64,000 nucleotides of DNA from Hanleya hanleyi (GCA_036873755.1 JAVTVY010025343.1:1-64000); one strand, 5' to 3'; shown: positions 9,334 to 18,782, numbered from the stretch's first letter. Made by a program: numbers and translations. The notes: generated from the sequence alone by a model not told the origin.

Positions 9334-9843
9334 TTACATGTTGTCGCTCACGGAGAAGTATCTGTACGGCGTTATGGTGTACAGATGTACAACATCCTCA
9401 TCGAGATCGGGGCAGATGGGTAGACCCTCTAGAAAATTGGCCGGCGCTATTGTTGGTGGTGGTTGTTCAAAAATGCACGGCAGGTCTTGCAGGGGGAAGG
9501 GCGCTAAATTATCCACAACAGGCTGGACTGCTGGCTCTTGTGGTGGTGATGGGCGGGAGGCCAGCAACCGAGGAAGGGCAGGGCGCATCTCATCCTCCAA
9601 TGTGTTTTTTAATAACTGGAACCATCCTTCCTCGCTCACTGTTCTGGCTCCATTGAGTAACGCCCGCACATTTTCGGCTGTTCCTACGCCTGCATACTCT
9701 CCCCTCAGCATGGCACACCACCCCGTAAATTCCTTGAGCCAGAATTCTTTTATTTCTTTCTTCATGGCACGCTTCTTCCTTCTCGATATTGGTATTCCTC
9801 CTCCTCGCCCAGATGTAGTAGACATGGCTGCTTGTCGGTTCAT
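9334..9843 (-). CDS. Accessory protein of unknown function
   Basis: 169 residues from ATG 9843. I do not recognise a family. A basic start (RRKKRAMKKE) is followed by an amphipathic helical region (about 30-95, with WLKEFTGWCAMLRGEY and WFQLLKNTLEDEM), then a proline-rich, acidic C-terminal half ending HLYTITPYRYFSVSDNM. It is transcribed from the right-hand mirrored TATA promoter, converges on the 7856 RING gene and shares its histone-like 3' end, so the two are probably co-regulated (inference). A C/G homopolymer follows the stop codon. Confidence 0.7.
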   Translation of the reverse strand: MNRQAAMSTTSGRGGGIPISRRKKRAMKKEIKEFWLKEFTGWCAMLRGEYAGVGTAENVRALLNGARTVSEEGWFQLLKNTLEDEMRPALPRLLASRPSPPQEPAVQPVVDNLAPFPLQDLPCIFEQPPPTIAPANFLEGLPICPDLDEDVVHLYTITPYRYFSVSDNM

Positions 9844-9920
9844 TTTTCTCTCTCTCTCTCTCTCTGTATATATCTGTTCTGGTCAGTGAAAGGTTTTTGA
9901 ATAGCCCGCTTCAAGCGGGT

Positions 9921-10315
9921 CGCTATATATATATACAAAGCGCGGACCTCGGCGAAGCGGCTCTAGGCTGTCTTCTAGATTTACGCTGCAGAAAATAGGT
10001 TTGTGTTTCTTTGCCAATTATAAACGGCTGTGATTTTACAATAAATGTCAGTGCACGTATAAATTTTATTTCCAATTGAACTCAGGCAATTCATGGTGTA
10101 GTATTTAAAAAATTTAGCAGCCTAGCGCTACACTAAGCCGTTATTTTAATGAATTTAGCGATTTTTTACACGCCTAATGTTAAAGTACGGTAGTATGGAA
10201 AACCCGCTACACTGCAAATAAATCGATTTTCCTGGCTAAAAATACGTCAAGACTATGGCTTACAGCCTTATAATATGTCCCTGAAAATTGTAACGGGTTT
10301 ATCGAAAGCAAACTA
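9921..10315 (-). repeat. Right arm of internal inverted repeat
   Basis: Reverse-complement counterpart of 7419-7806. The two arms enclose a ~2.1-kb segment holding two convergent genes. Confidence 0.85.
9924..9935 (-). promoter_or_regulatory. TATA element of the 9843 gene
   Basis: TATATATATATA on the minus strand, about 80 bases upstream of ATG 9843, next to the mirrored AAAGCGCGGACC motif. The leader also has a GA microsatellite just before the start codon. Confidence 0.5.
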
Positions 10316-10773
10316 TAGAAAAACTATTAAAACATAGCCTTCGTTTCAGTGCAGAGTCTTAGAGTCAACGCGCATAGTTCCCGATTCATTTTGGTGCGCT
10401 GGGCATGACGCCATCTAGCGGTCGGTACAGGCACTGAGAATGGAATGTGTTGAAAAAGGGGAGGTCATCTGCTAATAACCAATAGGCCGGTCAAGCATTT
10501 TGGAGACGATTTCAATGTTGTCTTCTTCTCTCTCCTACCTGTCAGCAAAAATTCTTAATTGTTTTACAGTGCAGGCACAAAATACACACAGATGTAGCGT
10601 CGTCGCAAATGTTCTGAAGTATATTTTATCTTGGAGCGCGCACCTACAAAATTGCATTTGTAATTTTAATTATTTTCTAGAACAGGGTACGCGTACGAAT
10701 TTTTTTATTACGATGAAATTAGCAAGAATCGGTATATACATTTTGCCTGGCCGGTGTTTTGTCATTCACCATT
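10316..10773. other. Upstream region of the PC4-like genes
   Basis: No gene seen. TATATA at 10733-10738 lies 36 bases before ATG 10774 and may be its promoter. Confidence 0.45.
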
Positions 10774-11468
10774 ATGGCAGCGCACGGAAAGGAGCTCGCT
10801 TTCTTCCAACTGACGTCTGATGTGATTCTCATCGTCTATGATCATCAACTGCAGCTCATCGAAGAACATCCTCGAGAAGTGAAGTTATCTTTAAGCTTAG
10901 CAGGCTGGACTTAACACGGTTGTTACAGGGAAAAGAGCCCGAAGTCGATTTTATGCATGTGGGAGTCGGTGTGTACCTGCGAAGTGGTAAAGATGATTCT
11001 TTTTTCCCCCGCTTAGAACAGTGTGGGGGTGCCGCTATCCTACTCCGGCCGGCATTATGGCAGGCGCTGAAAGCTATTATCACCGATGTCCACGATGTAC
11101 TCTATCCTGAGGCCAACTCTCTAGCTACCCGCACTCTTACACCGGATTGTACCCTATTGTTATATCCCCAACGCGTGGAGCTCATCGATGACGATAGCCG
11201 ATGTTGGTGTACGTCTGAACCCGCGCGTGTCTCTTTATCCCCGGAAGGCTGGATTACCTTGAAACGTGTGTTATGCGGTAACCTCGACGGAGATAGCATT
11301 CACCTATGTGACGATGTCTACATTTTCCGCGGTCCCTATTTTGCTCGACTCCTCTGTCTCAAGCGAGGGGGATTTACTCTGGACCCCGATCTATGGACGG
11401 CTTTGCAACAAGTAGTCCCCATGGTGGATGAAGTACTCTCTCCACAGGAGCCCCCTCTCACAGAATAG
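10774..11468 (+). pseudogene. PC4-like protein with two repeats, frameshifted
   Basis: ATG 10774 opens a 46-residue frame ending LSLSLAGWT then a stop at 10914. The same protein continues in another frame from about 10915 to 11468. Two copies of a module are visible: a beta-rich part (VSLSPEGWITLKRVL, then a VYLRSG/VYIFRG strand) and a closing ILLRPALWQALKAIITDVHD or FTLDPDLWTALQQVVPMVDE. The latter resembles the C-terminal strand-helix of the PC4/p15 single-stranded-DNA-binding coactivator fold. Assignment is from pattern only. One indel near 10912 breaks the gene. It neighbours a related single-module gene. Confidence 0.6.
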
Positions 11469-11478
11469 TACCTGACAC

Positions 11479-11486
11479 TATAAATA
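11479..11486 (+). promoter_or_regulatory. TATA box of the 11539 gene
   Basis: TATAAATA, 53 bases before ATG 11539. Its position argues for that ATG rather than any earlier codon, because transcription would begin near 11510. Confidence 0.65.
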
Positions 11487-11538
11487 CGAGGGATGAGACA
11501 GAGTGTGTGTCATTCTCCGTTCGACATTGACAGCAAGC

Positions 11539-12096
11539 ATGTCACTACGAGCCATCCTCCCCCTTACACCCTACCAGGTGGGGTTATACGTCTATGAAGA
11601 TAAAGTCACCCTGGTGGAAGACTGTGGAGCTATTTGCTGGGCGCGCGCTGAGACTCTATCGAATACGGTGACACTACAGCGTGATGGCTGGACTAAATTT
11701 AAACGGGTGTTGAGCGGTGAGTTGGACGGACACCTCATCCACATGGACAATGCCATCTACGTATACCGTACCGCCCTCTTCCCACGCGTGGGCCGCTACC
11801 AAGATCCTACGCGAAGTTTCATCCTAACTCCCTCTCTGTGGTCAGCCTTGGAGAAAGTAGTGCCTATTGTGGACCAGCTGTTTACACCGGACGAACGATC
11901 ACCAGACCAATTGGCGTGGGCTCGTGCTATGGAAGACGCGCTGGCTGAACCTTATGAAAAACAACAACATGATGAATCCGATGATACAGCCGGGGAAGAC
12001 GAAAGTACTATATCTATAGAATGCACAGAGGCTAGAGTGACAGTGTCACCTGATGAAGCGAACCCACATCACGGGGACCCAGAGGCGCCTCAATGA
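11539..12096 (+). CDS. PC4-like putative ssDNA-binding protein
   Basis: 185 residues from ATG 11539. The first ~125 residues form one module like those in the gene upstream: VTLQRDGWTKFKRVL, a VYVYRT strand, then FILTPSLWSALEKVVPIVDQ, resembling the PC4/p15 C-terminal fold. The last ~60 residues are acidic and low-complexity. The stop overlaps the integrase start (ATGA, 12093-12096), so both probably share one transcript. A role in ssDNA binding during protein-primed replication, or in late transcription, would fit (inference). Confidence 0.65.
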   Translation: MSLRAILPLTPYQVGLYVYEDKVTLVEDCGAICWARAETLSNTVTLQRDGWTKFKRVLSGELDGHLIHMDNAIYVYRTALFPRVGRYQDPTRSFILTPSLWSALEKVVPIVDQLFTPDERSPDQLAWARAMEDALAEPYEKQQHDESDDTAGEDESTISIECTEARVTVSPDEANPHHGDPEAPQ

Positions 12097-13223
12097 GGGG
12101 TAAGAAGCCCGTAATGAAGCGGTCCCGAAAGGGGAAAAAGGAGTCAGCATCTACAGTGAACGAGGTGTTAACCGATTTGTATTACAGCCCTACCAGTCCA
12201 GCCGCGTATAGCGCTGTGGGAGCGCTCGCTCGAGCTGTCCATTCTCAAGGCATCAGTCGAACTGAAGTTCGAGACTGGTTAAAAACCCAAGACACTTATA
12301 GTTTACATCGAGCAGCCCGACGACATTTTCGCCGTAACCGAGTCATCGTAGGAGGTATAGACGCGCAATGGCAGGCGGATTTAGTGGACATGAGTCGATT
12401 TGCACCTCACAATGATGGACATCGGTACATATTGACCTGTATCGATATTTTATCCAAGTATGCCTGGGTACTACCCATTCGCACCAAAACAGGAGAGAAT
12501 CTAATAGGAGCGTTCCAGCAGATTTTCAAGACGGGGCGCAAACCTCTTTATTTACAAACGGATGAAGGCACAGAATTTCTCAACCGACCCTTTCAAGCCT
12601 TTCTTAAGAAACAGAAGGTATTTTTCTTTCATACGTACAATGAGACGAAAGCTTCTGTGGTGGAACGATTCAATCGCACCTTCAAAGGACGAATGTACAA
12701 GTATTTTACCGCCCAAAACACTCGACGGTACATCGATGTACTACCTCAACTGGTGCAAGGGTACAATCGAGCCTATCATCGCAGTATCCAGCGAGCTCCC
12801 CGTGATGTGACAGAACGCAACGAACATCAAGTGCGTGCTACGCTGTACTCATCCAGTCCATCACAACCACTCACGGCACCCCGTTACAAACGTGGAGATG
12901 TGGTACGGATCAGTAAAGTGAAAGGTCAATTTGAGAAAAGTTACTTGCCCAACTGGAGTGACGAGCACTTTGTCATCGTTCGCCATAAACCTCGACAGCC
13001 ACACGTCTATCAACTGGAAGATCTACAAGGAGAAACACTGCAAGGCACGTTTTACGAGGCAGAATTACAACCCATAGTGAAAACACCGAAAGACTACTAC
13101 ACGGTGGAAAAGATTTTGAAAACGGAACGTCGACGGGGCATCGCCTATCATTTCGTCAAATGGCAAGGGTGGCCTCGTTCGTTTAATTCCTGGGTGTCAG
13201 GCCGTGACATGAAACGCCTATAA
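12093..13223 (+). CDS. Maverick integrase (rve) with chromodomain
   Basis: 376 residues, intact. A basic N-terminal helical part is followed by a retroviral-type DDE core with D96 (QADLVDM), D157 (QTDEGTEF) and E191 (SVVERFNR). A beta-rich DNA-binding segment follows (about 260-320). A C-terminal chromodomain (about 330-372) has the aromatic pattern YTVEKIL..FVKWQGWP..NSWV. The enzyme would insert element ends into host DNA, and the chromodomain would steer it to methylated-histone chromatin, as known for Mavericks and chromoviruses. Translation start overlaps the preceding stop by four bases. Confidence 0.95.
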   Translation: MRGKKPVMKRSRKGKKESASTVNEVLTDLYYSPTSPAAYSAVGALARAVHSQGISRTEVRDWLKTQDTYSLHRAARRHFRRNRVIVGGIDAQWQADLVDMSRFAPHNDGHRYILTCIDILSKYAWVLPIRTKTGENLIGAFQQIFKTGRKPLYLQTDEGTEFLNRPFQAFLKKQKVFFFHTYNETKASVVERFNRTFKGRMYKYFTAQNTRRYIDVLPQLVQGYNRAYHRSIQRAPRDVTERNEHQVRATLYSSSPSQPLTAPRYKRGDVVRISKVKGQFEKSYLPNWSDEHFVIVRHKPRQPHVYQLEDLQGETLQGTFYEAELQPIVKTPKDYYTVEKILKTERRRGIAYHFVKWQGWPRSFNSWVSGRDMKRL

Positions 13224-13267
13224 ATTCTAACCCCTATCACCACCAGCCTTCAGTGTAGGATTGTACC

Positions 13268-13855
13268 ATGGATAGTACACATCTACCCTTACTGTTACGA
13301 ACTCGAAAAGCACAAGTGGGTACTGTAGTGTGTCTAGTAGTGCTTCTGGGTACGTTATTTACAGGCGTGTTCTACGATTTGTCGTACGTGGTATCCTGTT
13401 TGAGCACCCTGCGTTCCACATCTCAGTCATCCACCACTTCCACCACCACTTCGACCACCACCACGACGACGCTGCCTACGCCATCCAAGACGTCAAGGTA
13501 CCGCCACGTATCAACCCAGACACCCACGTCAACCACGCCGTCTACTCACACACCGTCTACTCCATCCATCACCACGTTACCCTTTGCCCGCTACATCCAG
13601 CCACCCACGACGACCACGTCCCGTACTACGACTCCACGTCATCCTCCGTCATCCCTGAGAAGCGACGATCCTTCCACCCCATCACCACCACCAACACCTA
13701 GTACACCCACCAACACCACGACGCTAAAAATATTTGCAGTGGATCCCCGTGAATCACGTTTACCACGACAACGGTACCCATTCGACTACGATCCCCGGTG
13801 GGATCCACGACAACGGTGGTGGGCTTCTAAACGCCGAGCACAAATCACCAAATAA
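13268..13855 (+). CDS. Membrane protein with mucin-like Thr/Pro stalk
   Basis: 195 residues. A short N-terminal stretch is followed by one hydrophobic segment (about 18-45, VCLVVLLGTLFTGVF). Then come ~100 residues almost entirely Thr, Ser and Pro, likely O-glycosylated if luminal or extracellular, and a basic/aromatic tail (DPRWDPRQRWWASKRR). Topology and role are unknown; a virion-surface or membrane-anchored protein is plausible. It sits between integrase and ATPase. No family recognised. Confidence 0.65.
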   Translation: MDSTHLPLLLRTRKAQVGTVVCLVVLLGTLFTGVFYDLSYVVSCLSTLRSTSQSSTTSTTTSTTTTTTLPTPSKTSRYRHVSTQTPTSTTPSTHTPSTPSITTLPFARYIQPPTTTTSRTTTPRHPPSSLRSDDPSTPSPPPTPSTPTNTTTLKIFAVDPRESRLPRQRYPFDYDPRWDPRQRWWASKRRAQITK

Positions 13856-13884
13856 AAAAAATAAAAAATAAAATAAAAAAAACT

Positions 13885-14499
13885 ATGGATCCTCGGTGGC
13901 AGCATCCTTTCACGTGTCTCATCGCTGGACCGACAGGGTCGGGAAAAACACACTTCGTTCAACGTCTGATCCAACACGGGTCAGCCCTCATTTCACCGCC
14001 TCTAGCTCGCATCCTGTGGTGTTATGGAGCTTGGCAACCCGCGTACGAGGAACTGGCACGTGTCCCGGGACTCACCTTAGTGGAAGGCTTACCCCCTGAG
14101 GATACACCCCAAGACACCTTGGTGGTGGTGGACGATCTCATGACGGAAACGGACAGTCGAATCACCCGTCTCTTTACCAAAGGAAGCCATCATCGTCGGT
14201 TGAGCATCATCTACATCGTGCAGAATCTCTTCAGTAAGAACAAAGAGCACAGGAACATTAGTTTGAATGCTCAGTATGTGGTGTTATTCAAAAACCCCAG
14301 AGACGCTTCACAAATTACGCACCTGGCCCAACAGATGTACCCTAAAAACACGGCCTTTGTACGAGAAGCCTTTGAAGATGCTACCCAACCCGCTCACGGG
14401 TATCTACTCATCGACTTGAAACAAGACACGCCCTCCACCCTTCGATTGCGTACCCTCATTTTTCCCGGCGAGGTGCAGACGGTGTACACACCCAAATAA
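13885..14499 (+). CDS. A32/FtsK-HerA type DNA-packaging ATPase
   Basis: 204 residues, intact. Walker A GPTGSGKT at residues 15-22, Walker B LVVVDD at 79-84, then the arginine/asparagine-containing segment HHRRLSIIYIVQNLF (sensor region). The length matches Maverick and adenovirus-like packaging ATPases. It would drive genome entry into the capsid. An AATAAA overlaps the end (about 14495-14500), giving a polyadenylation signal for the upstream block. Confidence 0.93.
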   Translation: MDPRWQHPFTCLIAGPTGSGKTHFVQRLIQHGSALISPPLARILWCYGAWQPAYEELARVPGLTLVEGLPPEDTPQDTLVVVDDLMTETDSRITRLFTKGSHHRRLSIIYIVQNLFSKNKEHRNISLNAQYVVLFKNPRDASQITHLAQQMYPKNTAFVREAFEDATQPAHGYLLIDLKQDTPSTLRLRTLIFPGEVQTVYTPK

Positions 14500-14544
14500 A
14501 AGATAAAAGAAGAAGACAACGCACTCTAGCCGTCATTCATCATC

Positions 14545-14883
14545 ATGTCTGCACGGATACGCAACAACGCGCCGGCCCTGCGCGTATTACGCAGCGCGCC
14601 ACCGGAGGTGGGCCGGGCCCTGGTGCGCGGGGCGGATCCCGACTTGGTACGGTGTTTGTGTGAAGTGGCGCATAATGTGTTAAAAGGCAATGTTCCACTC
14701 AGTCCTCTGCAGAAAGAGAAATTGCAACGGCACAAGGCGGGTCTCCGAACGTTGGTGAAGAAGACGGGGAGTGTCAAGAAAAAGAAACAGGTGTTACAGC
14801 GAGGTGGATTTCTCGGCGCACTCCTCGCACCCTTAGCCGCTACTGTACTGGGACCGTTACTAGGCTCCATCTTGGGACGCTAA
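14545..14883 (+). CDS. Small conserved Maverick virion-associated protein
   Basis: 112 residues. A basic N-terminal half contains VRCLCEVAHNVLKGNVPLS, then KEKLQRHKAGLRTLV and a KKKKQVLQRGGF stretch. The C-terminus is hydrophobic and glycine-rich (FLGALLAPLAATVLGPLLG), able to form a membrane-active helix. Proteins of this pattern recur next to the ATPase in metazoan Mavericks; exact function is not established. A minor virion or membrane-lytic role is inference. Confidence 0.75.
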   Translation: MSARIRNNAPALRVLRSAPPEVGRALVRGADPDLVRCLCEVAHNVLKGNVPLSPLQKEKLQRHKAGLRTLVKKTGSVKKKKQVLQRGGFLGALLAPLAATVLGPLLGSILGR

Positions 14884-14890
14884 CGTCATC

Positions 14891-15578
14891 ATGGAACACA
14901 CGAAAAAAATGATGCTGGTCGAACCTCGACTGTTACAGAGTTTGCAATCACCCTATCCCGTGCCTGCCACAGTGCAACAACTGCAGTCTCTGGATGAAGA
15001 GATGAATAGTATACTCCAACGTCGACTACCCGATCACGAGAAAATTCAACTCTACCATCAAAAGCTGAACCAGTACCAGACGTTTATGGATCAATATAGA
15101 CGGAGTAGTAGTAGTAGTACACCACCACTACCCACAACGCCCACACTGACATCCCCGTCACCACCTTCACCTGAGCTGGAAGAGGAAGTGTTGACCAGTG
15201 TGCCTAAAGCCTTCAAGACTGCTGATTCGAAACAAAGTGGTGCCGGGGTCTCATATGACCGATTTGATCAACGATATGGTACGTTCTCGCAAACACTCTA
15301 ATCCACCGGGCTGGGAAGTCTTTGCTCAGGGATTAAAAGACATACACACCCCTCAAGAATTGGTAGGGAATCCTAACCGTTGGGCCTTTATGCAGCAATC
15401 GACCCGACACCAACCTCCACCCTCCTCCTCTGCTTGGGACTCCATGTCACCGCCGCCACCGCCGTCCAAAATACCACAACCACGACGGGGACGTAGCCGA
15501 TCTAAGTCAACGCGACGATCACAACGCCGAGGTAAGGCGCCCAAGGCCTGGGGGGGCCCTTACTGGGAACCCTACTAA
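14891..15578 (+). pseudogene. Conserved Maverick structural-block protein, broken
   Basis: Starts MEHTKKMMLVEPRLLQ at ATG 14891. The first frame runs to 15301 (helical, then Ser/Pro/Thr-rich). The conserved C-terminal part (PGSHMTDLIND, PPGWEVFAQGL, LVGNPNRWAFMQQ, then an Arg/Ser/Pro tail) is in another frame ending at 15578. The overlap zone at 15200-15250 looks short relative to other Mavericks, suggesting a deletion plus frameshift. The family is widespread in metazoan Mavericks; function unknown. Confidence 0.75.
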
Positions 15579-15585
15579 TAACTCC

Positions 15586-15593
15586 TATAAAAA
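15586..15593 (+). promoter_or_regulatory. TATA box of the capsid gene block
   Basis: TATAAAAA, 33-40 bases before the penton start codon at 15626. It likely drives the tightly packed penton, pX-like and hexon genes. Confidence 0.6.
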
Positions 15594-15625
15594 CCCGGTG
15601 CAGAAGCCAGAACAACTCAGTCGTC

Positions 15626-16414
15626 ATGTTTTACCTGACGTTGCCCAGTAATAGCTCACTCGAAGTGTTTCCTGACAACACCTTGACCAAGTATGTCACT
15701 CAATTACCCCAACCGTTACATTTACCTGGACGATGGGAATGTGGACTGGTGGATATTCAATACCCTTACTCATGGTACAACGTACAAGACCAAGAAGTAT
15801 GGTACGAAGTGACCTACCAAGGTAAAATCTACAGACTGACTCTCCCCGAAGGCCAATACGATACGCCCCAGAAGTTCAGTGAGGGTCTGATGGCCTTGTT
15901 GGAGTACAAGGCTCTAAAGGAGAGCACGGATAGTGCAACACGCCTGATAGCCTTTCGCTTCAAGAAAAACGTGTTCTTCGATGTCAACGTACACAACGAC
16001 AAGAGCTCTATCATGCTGAGCCCTAACGTGGCTGTGAAACTCAGTCCTACACTACAGCAAATGTTACAGCTGCCTAACAGCGTCTACACGGGTCCCACCA
16101 TTGACAACGGTACCATGTTGATGGATATGAAAGTAGGTATGTACGCACTGTACGTCTACTCGGACGCAGTGGACAGCCATATTGTGGGTGATGTGAACAC
16201 ACCTCTGTTACGGGTGGTGCCCATTAGCAAGACGTATGGCGATCAAGTCAACCAGAGTTTCAACCATATAATGTACCTGCCCGTACGACATACCGATATC
16301 AACACGATCACGGTGGATATAAGAGATGACACGGGACGCCCGATCGCATTCGAACGAGGAAAAGTGGTGCTGACACTTCATTTCCGACAAGTCCGCTCTC
16401 CTCACTTCGTATAA
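15626..16414 (+). CDS. Penton (minor capsid, single jelly roll)
   Basis: 262 residues, intact, starting MFYLTLPSNSS. Typical landmarks of the Maverick penton family: YPYSWYNV near 45, LSPNVAVKLSP, then LYVYSD, VGDVNTPLLRVVPI and FERGKVVLTLHFRQVR at the end. It would occupy the capsid five-fold vertices. Its TAA stop overlaps the ATG of the next gene (TAATG, 16412-16416), pointing to coupled translation. Confidence 0.92.
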   Translation: MFYLTLPSNSSLEVFPDNTLTKYVTQLPQPLHLPGRWECGLVDIQYPYSWYNVQDQEVWYEVTYQGKIYRLTLPEGQYDTPQKFSEGLMALLEYKALKESTDSATRLIAFRFKKNVFFDVNVHNDKSSIMLSPNVAVKLSPTLQQMLQLPNSVYTGPTIDNGTMLMDMKVGMYALYVYSDAVDSHIVGDVNTPLLRVVPISKTYGDQVNQSFNHIMYLPVRHTDINTITVDIRDDTGRPIAFERGKVVLTLHFRQVRSPHFV

Positions 16415-16853
16415 TGTACGTGCCTTACCAGTGCCATACGCCCAGCTATGCCGACTACTACAAGAAACAAACGGGCGGAGGCTTGCCCATGTTTAGCGGT
16501 GCACGCATGCAACGAGGTCACGGATTGGGGAACATACTGGGCAGCATTGTGAAAACGTTTTTACCCTTGGTGACACGGGTGTCAAAGCGGTGGGGAAACA
16601 AGCGGTACGCAGTGGATTGCGCGTGGCCGGTGATGTGATGGGAGGCACAGCACCCCGACAAGCCTTCAAACGACGGGCTAAAGAAGCGGGCGGCGTCTTG
16701 ATCGCCAAAGCCCTTAAAAGACAAACTCCGACACAGCGAAGAGTCATTCGACGTCCAACACACCGACGACGCACACCCCAGAGGAGGACTAAGACCAGGA
16801 CGAACAAGAAGAAGAAGAAGAGGAGTAGTAGTAGGAGAGACATCTTCGCATAA
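16414..16853 (+). pseudogene. pVI/pX-like minor virion protein, frameshifted
   Basis: The N-terminal frame (16414-16638) has the Maverick signature GGGLPMFSG..QRGHGLGNILG. The continuation (QAVRSGLRVAGDV, a basic middle and an Arg/Lys-rich tail) is in another frame ending at 16853. The break is near 16590, in a GGTGGGGAAAC tract. The family is compared with adenovirus pVI/pX core and cement proteins because of its amphipathic start and very basic, DNA-binding tail. Both ends overlap neighbours by TAATG. Confidence 0.8.
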
Positions 16854-18156
16854 TGGCATTCATTCACTCCGAGTCGTGTCCGTCTACCAACAGTGAATTG
16901 GATTTGTGGACTATTCCACCCACCCAAACCAGTGTAGCCGAAGGACGTTGGGTAGACCCCTGGCTAGCCTGACGGGGATGGGCCCCGTGGAATTTACCAT
17001 TGAAAACAAAGATACGGCCTACCTGGATTTAGCCCACACGTACTTGTACGTGAAAGCCAAAATAATGGACAACGACGGGACGCCCATAGCGGACGATGCG
17101 GTAGTAGCCCCGGTGAATCTTTGGCTGCACTCCTTGTTCCAACAGGTGGATATAGGTCTGAACGATAAACTCATCAGTACGTCCACCAATACGTACCCGT
17201 ACCGAGCCTACATGGAGACGCTGTTGTCGTACGGCAGTGATGCCAAAAAATCACACTTACAAGCTCAGCTGTACTTCAAGGATACACCCGGAGTCATGAA
17301 CAGCCTGCTCGGTGCCAATAATGGGTTCGTCACACGCAAAAGAATGGCAGCCCAAAGCAAGTCCATCGAGATGATGGGACGACTGCACGCCGATCTGTTC
17401 CTGCAAGACCGCTACATGATGAACGGTGTATCCATCAAGATCAAGTTGATCCGTTCCTTACCCGCGTTCGCCTTAATGGCCGGTGGAGTCGGGGGTGTCA
17501 ATTACAACATCGTCATTGAAGATGCAGCCCTGTTTGTCCGTACGGTAGATTTGCAACAGGGCGTGTTGCTGAGTCACATGGAAGCCTTATCGAAAAAACC
17601 AGCCCTGTACCCCATCCGACGCGTACAGACCAAGGTGTTCTCTGTGCCAGCAGGTACGATGATGGCCAACCGTGAAAATTTATTTCTAGGGGATCTTCCT
17701 AAACGTCTTACCCTGGCGTGTGTGACCAACACCACTTTCAATGGAAATTGGGCTGAGAATCCGTTCAACTTTGAACATTTCAACATCAACTTTGTGGCAC
17801 TGCACGTGGCCGGCCATCAAATTCCAGCCCGTCCATTACAACCGGACTTTGCTAACAAAAACTATGTGCGGACCTACCTGAACCTGTTTACAGCCACAGG
17901 ACAAAACAACCAGGACGAAGGCAATACCATCACTCGAGACGACTTTAGCCGTGGGTACACATTGTTCGCCTTCGACCTCACCCCCACCTTGGAACACGAT
18001 CATCAACTGGCTTTGCTGAAGAAAGGAAACCTACGGTTGGAACTGCGTTTCGCCACCCCTCTAGCCCACACCATTAACGTGATTTGCTACACCGAGTTTG
18101 ATAACGTCATCAGCGTGGATCAGCAAAGAAACGTGCTGTGTGACTACGCCAGCTAA
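16853..18156 (+). pseudogene. Hexon (major capsid protein), N-terminal frameshift
   Basis: ATG 16853 opens a frame beginning MAFIHSESCPSTNSELDLWT that stops at 16972. The body of the hexon, from about PLASLTGMGPVEFTI onward to 18156, is in another frame. The rest is uninterrupted and carries typical double-jelly-roll features (DLAHTYLYVKAKI, NLWLHSLFQQVDI, GRLHADLFLQDRYMMNG, LRLELRFATPL). The single break lies about 30-40 codons in. This is the main shell protein; the copy cannot make a full product unless the indel is an assembly error. Confidence 0.9.
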
Positions 18157-18167
18157 GAGTCATCACC

Positions 18168-18644
18168 ATGGATACAGAGCAGCTGATGGGCATACTCCAG
18201 CGAGATCCGAAGATCTCCTTTCGAGGTGTGTTTCCACGCAATGTGTTTCCCACCCACTCTTCCACTCCAGCAGCCTACATCCTGAATACAGACCCGAGGA
18301 GTCGACCCGGTGAACATTGGGTAGCTGTGTACGTGGACACCCTAGGCCAAGGCGAATACTTTGATTCCTACGGACTTGCACCCCTACATGCCGATTTGGT
18401 GAAATTCATGGACGTCTCTACTACAAAGTGGCGTTGGAATACTCAAAGATTACAAGGACCCTTGAGTAGTGTGTGCGGACAGTACTGTGTGTTTTATCTC
18501 ACTCACCGGAGTAGAGGACATTCTATGCCCACCATTGTACACATGTTTGATGATTATTGTCAAGCCGAAGACCGTGATGTTCTCGTCTATGACTGGACGG
18601 CCTCTCGTTTTAATGTGCATGCTTCATTTCTCTGGTTAACTTAA
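18168..18644 (+). CDS. Adenain-like cysteine protease
   Basis: 158 residues, intact. The catalytic triad is visible as H50 (GEHWVAVYVD), D66 (EYFDSYG) and C103 (SSVCGQYCVFYL), with the order and spacing of adenovirus maturation protease (peptidase C5/C48 fold). It would cleave virion precursor proteins during maturation. It starts 11 bases after the hexon stop and is the last + gene. AATAAA follows at 18728. Confidence 0.93.
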   Translation: MDTEQLMGILQRDPKISFRGVFPRNVFPTHSSTPAAYILNTDPRSRPGEHWVAVYVDTLGQGEYFDSYGLAPLHADLVKFMDVSTTKWRWNTQRLQGPLSSVCGQYCVFYLTHRSRGHSMPTIVHMFDDYCQAEDRDVLVYDWTASRFNVHASFLWLT

Positions 18645-18727
18645 AAATGCACTGCGCGCGCAGGCCACTTGTTTATTATTATCACGTTATTGTTATGACG
18701 TTGTTGTTCTGACGTTCATTGATGTTG

Positions 18728-18733
18728 AATAAA
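18728..18733 (+). terminator. Polyadenylation signal of the capsid/protease block
   Basis: AATAAA 84 bases after the protease stop. Its minus-strand counterpart for polB is at 18777-18782, so the two convergent transcripts would overlap slightly. Confidence 0.55.
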
Positions 18734-18776
18734 AGATGAAAAAACACAAAAAATGATGGGTTTTGACTTTTTTTTT

Positions 18777-18782
18777 TTTATT
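18777..18782 (-). terminator. Polyadenylation signal of the polymerase gene
   Basis: AATAAA on the minus strand, about 204 bases beyond the polB stop codon, with the tRNA gene lying between stop and signal. Confidence 0.5.

Noticed and set aside
9188..9889. 233-residue plus-strand frame opposite the 9843 gene
   Set aside because: It is a shadow of the minus-strand gene: it crosses a C homopolymer and its own start is not an ATG context with a promoter.
13330..13701. His-rich alternative frame inside the mucin-like gene
   Set aside because: It is the shifted reading of Thr/Pro codons (ACC/CCA giving CAC/CAT) and starts inside the real gene.
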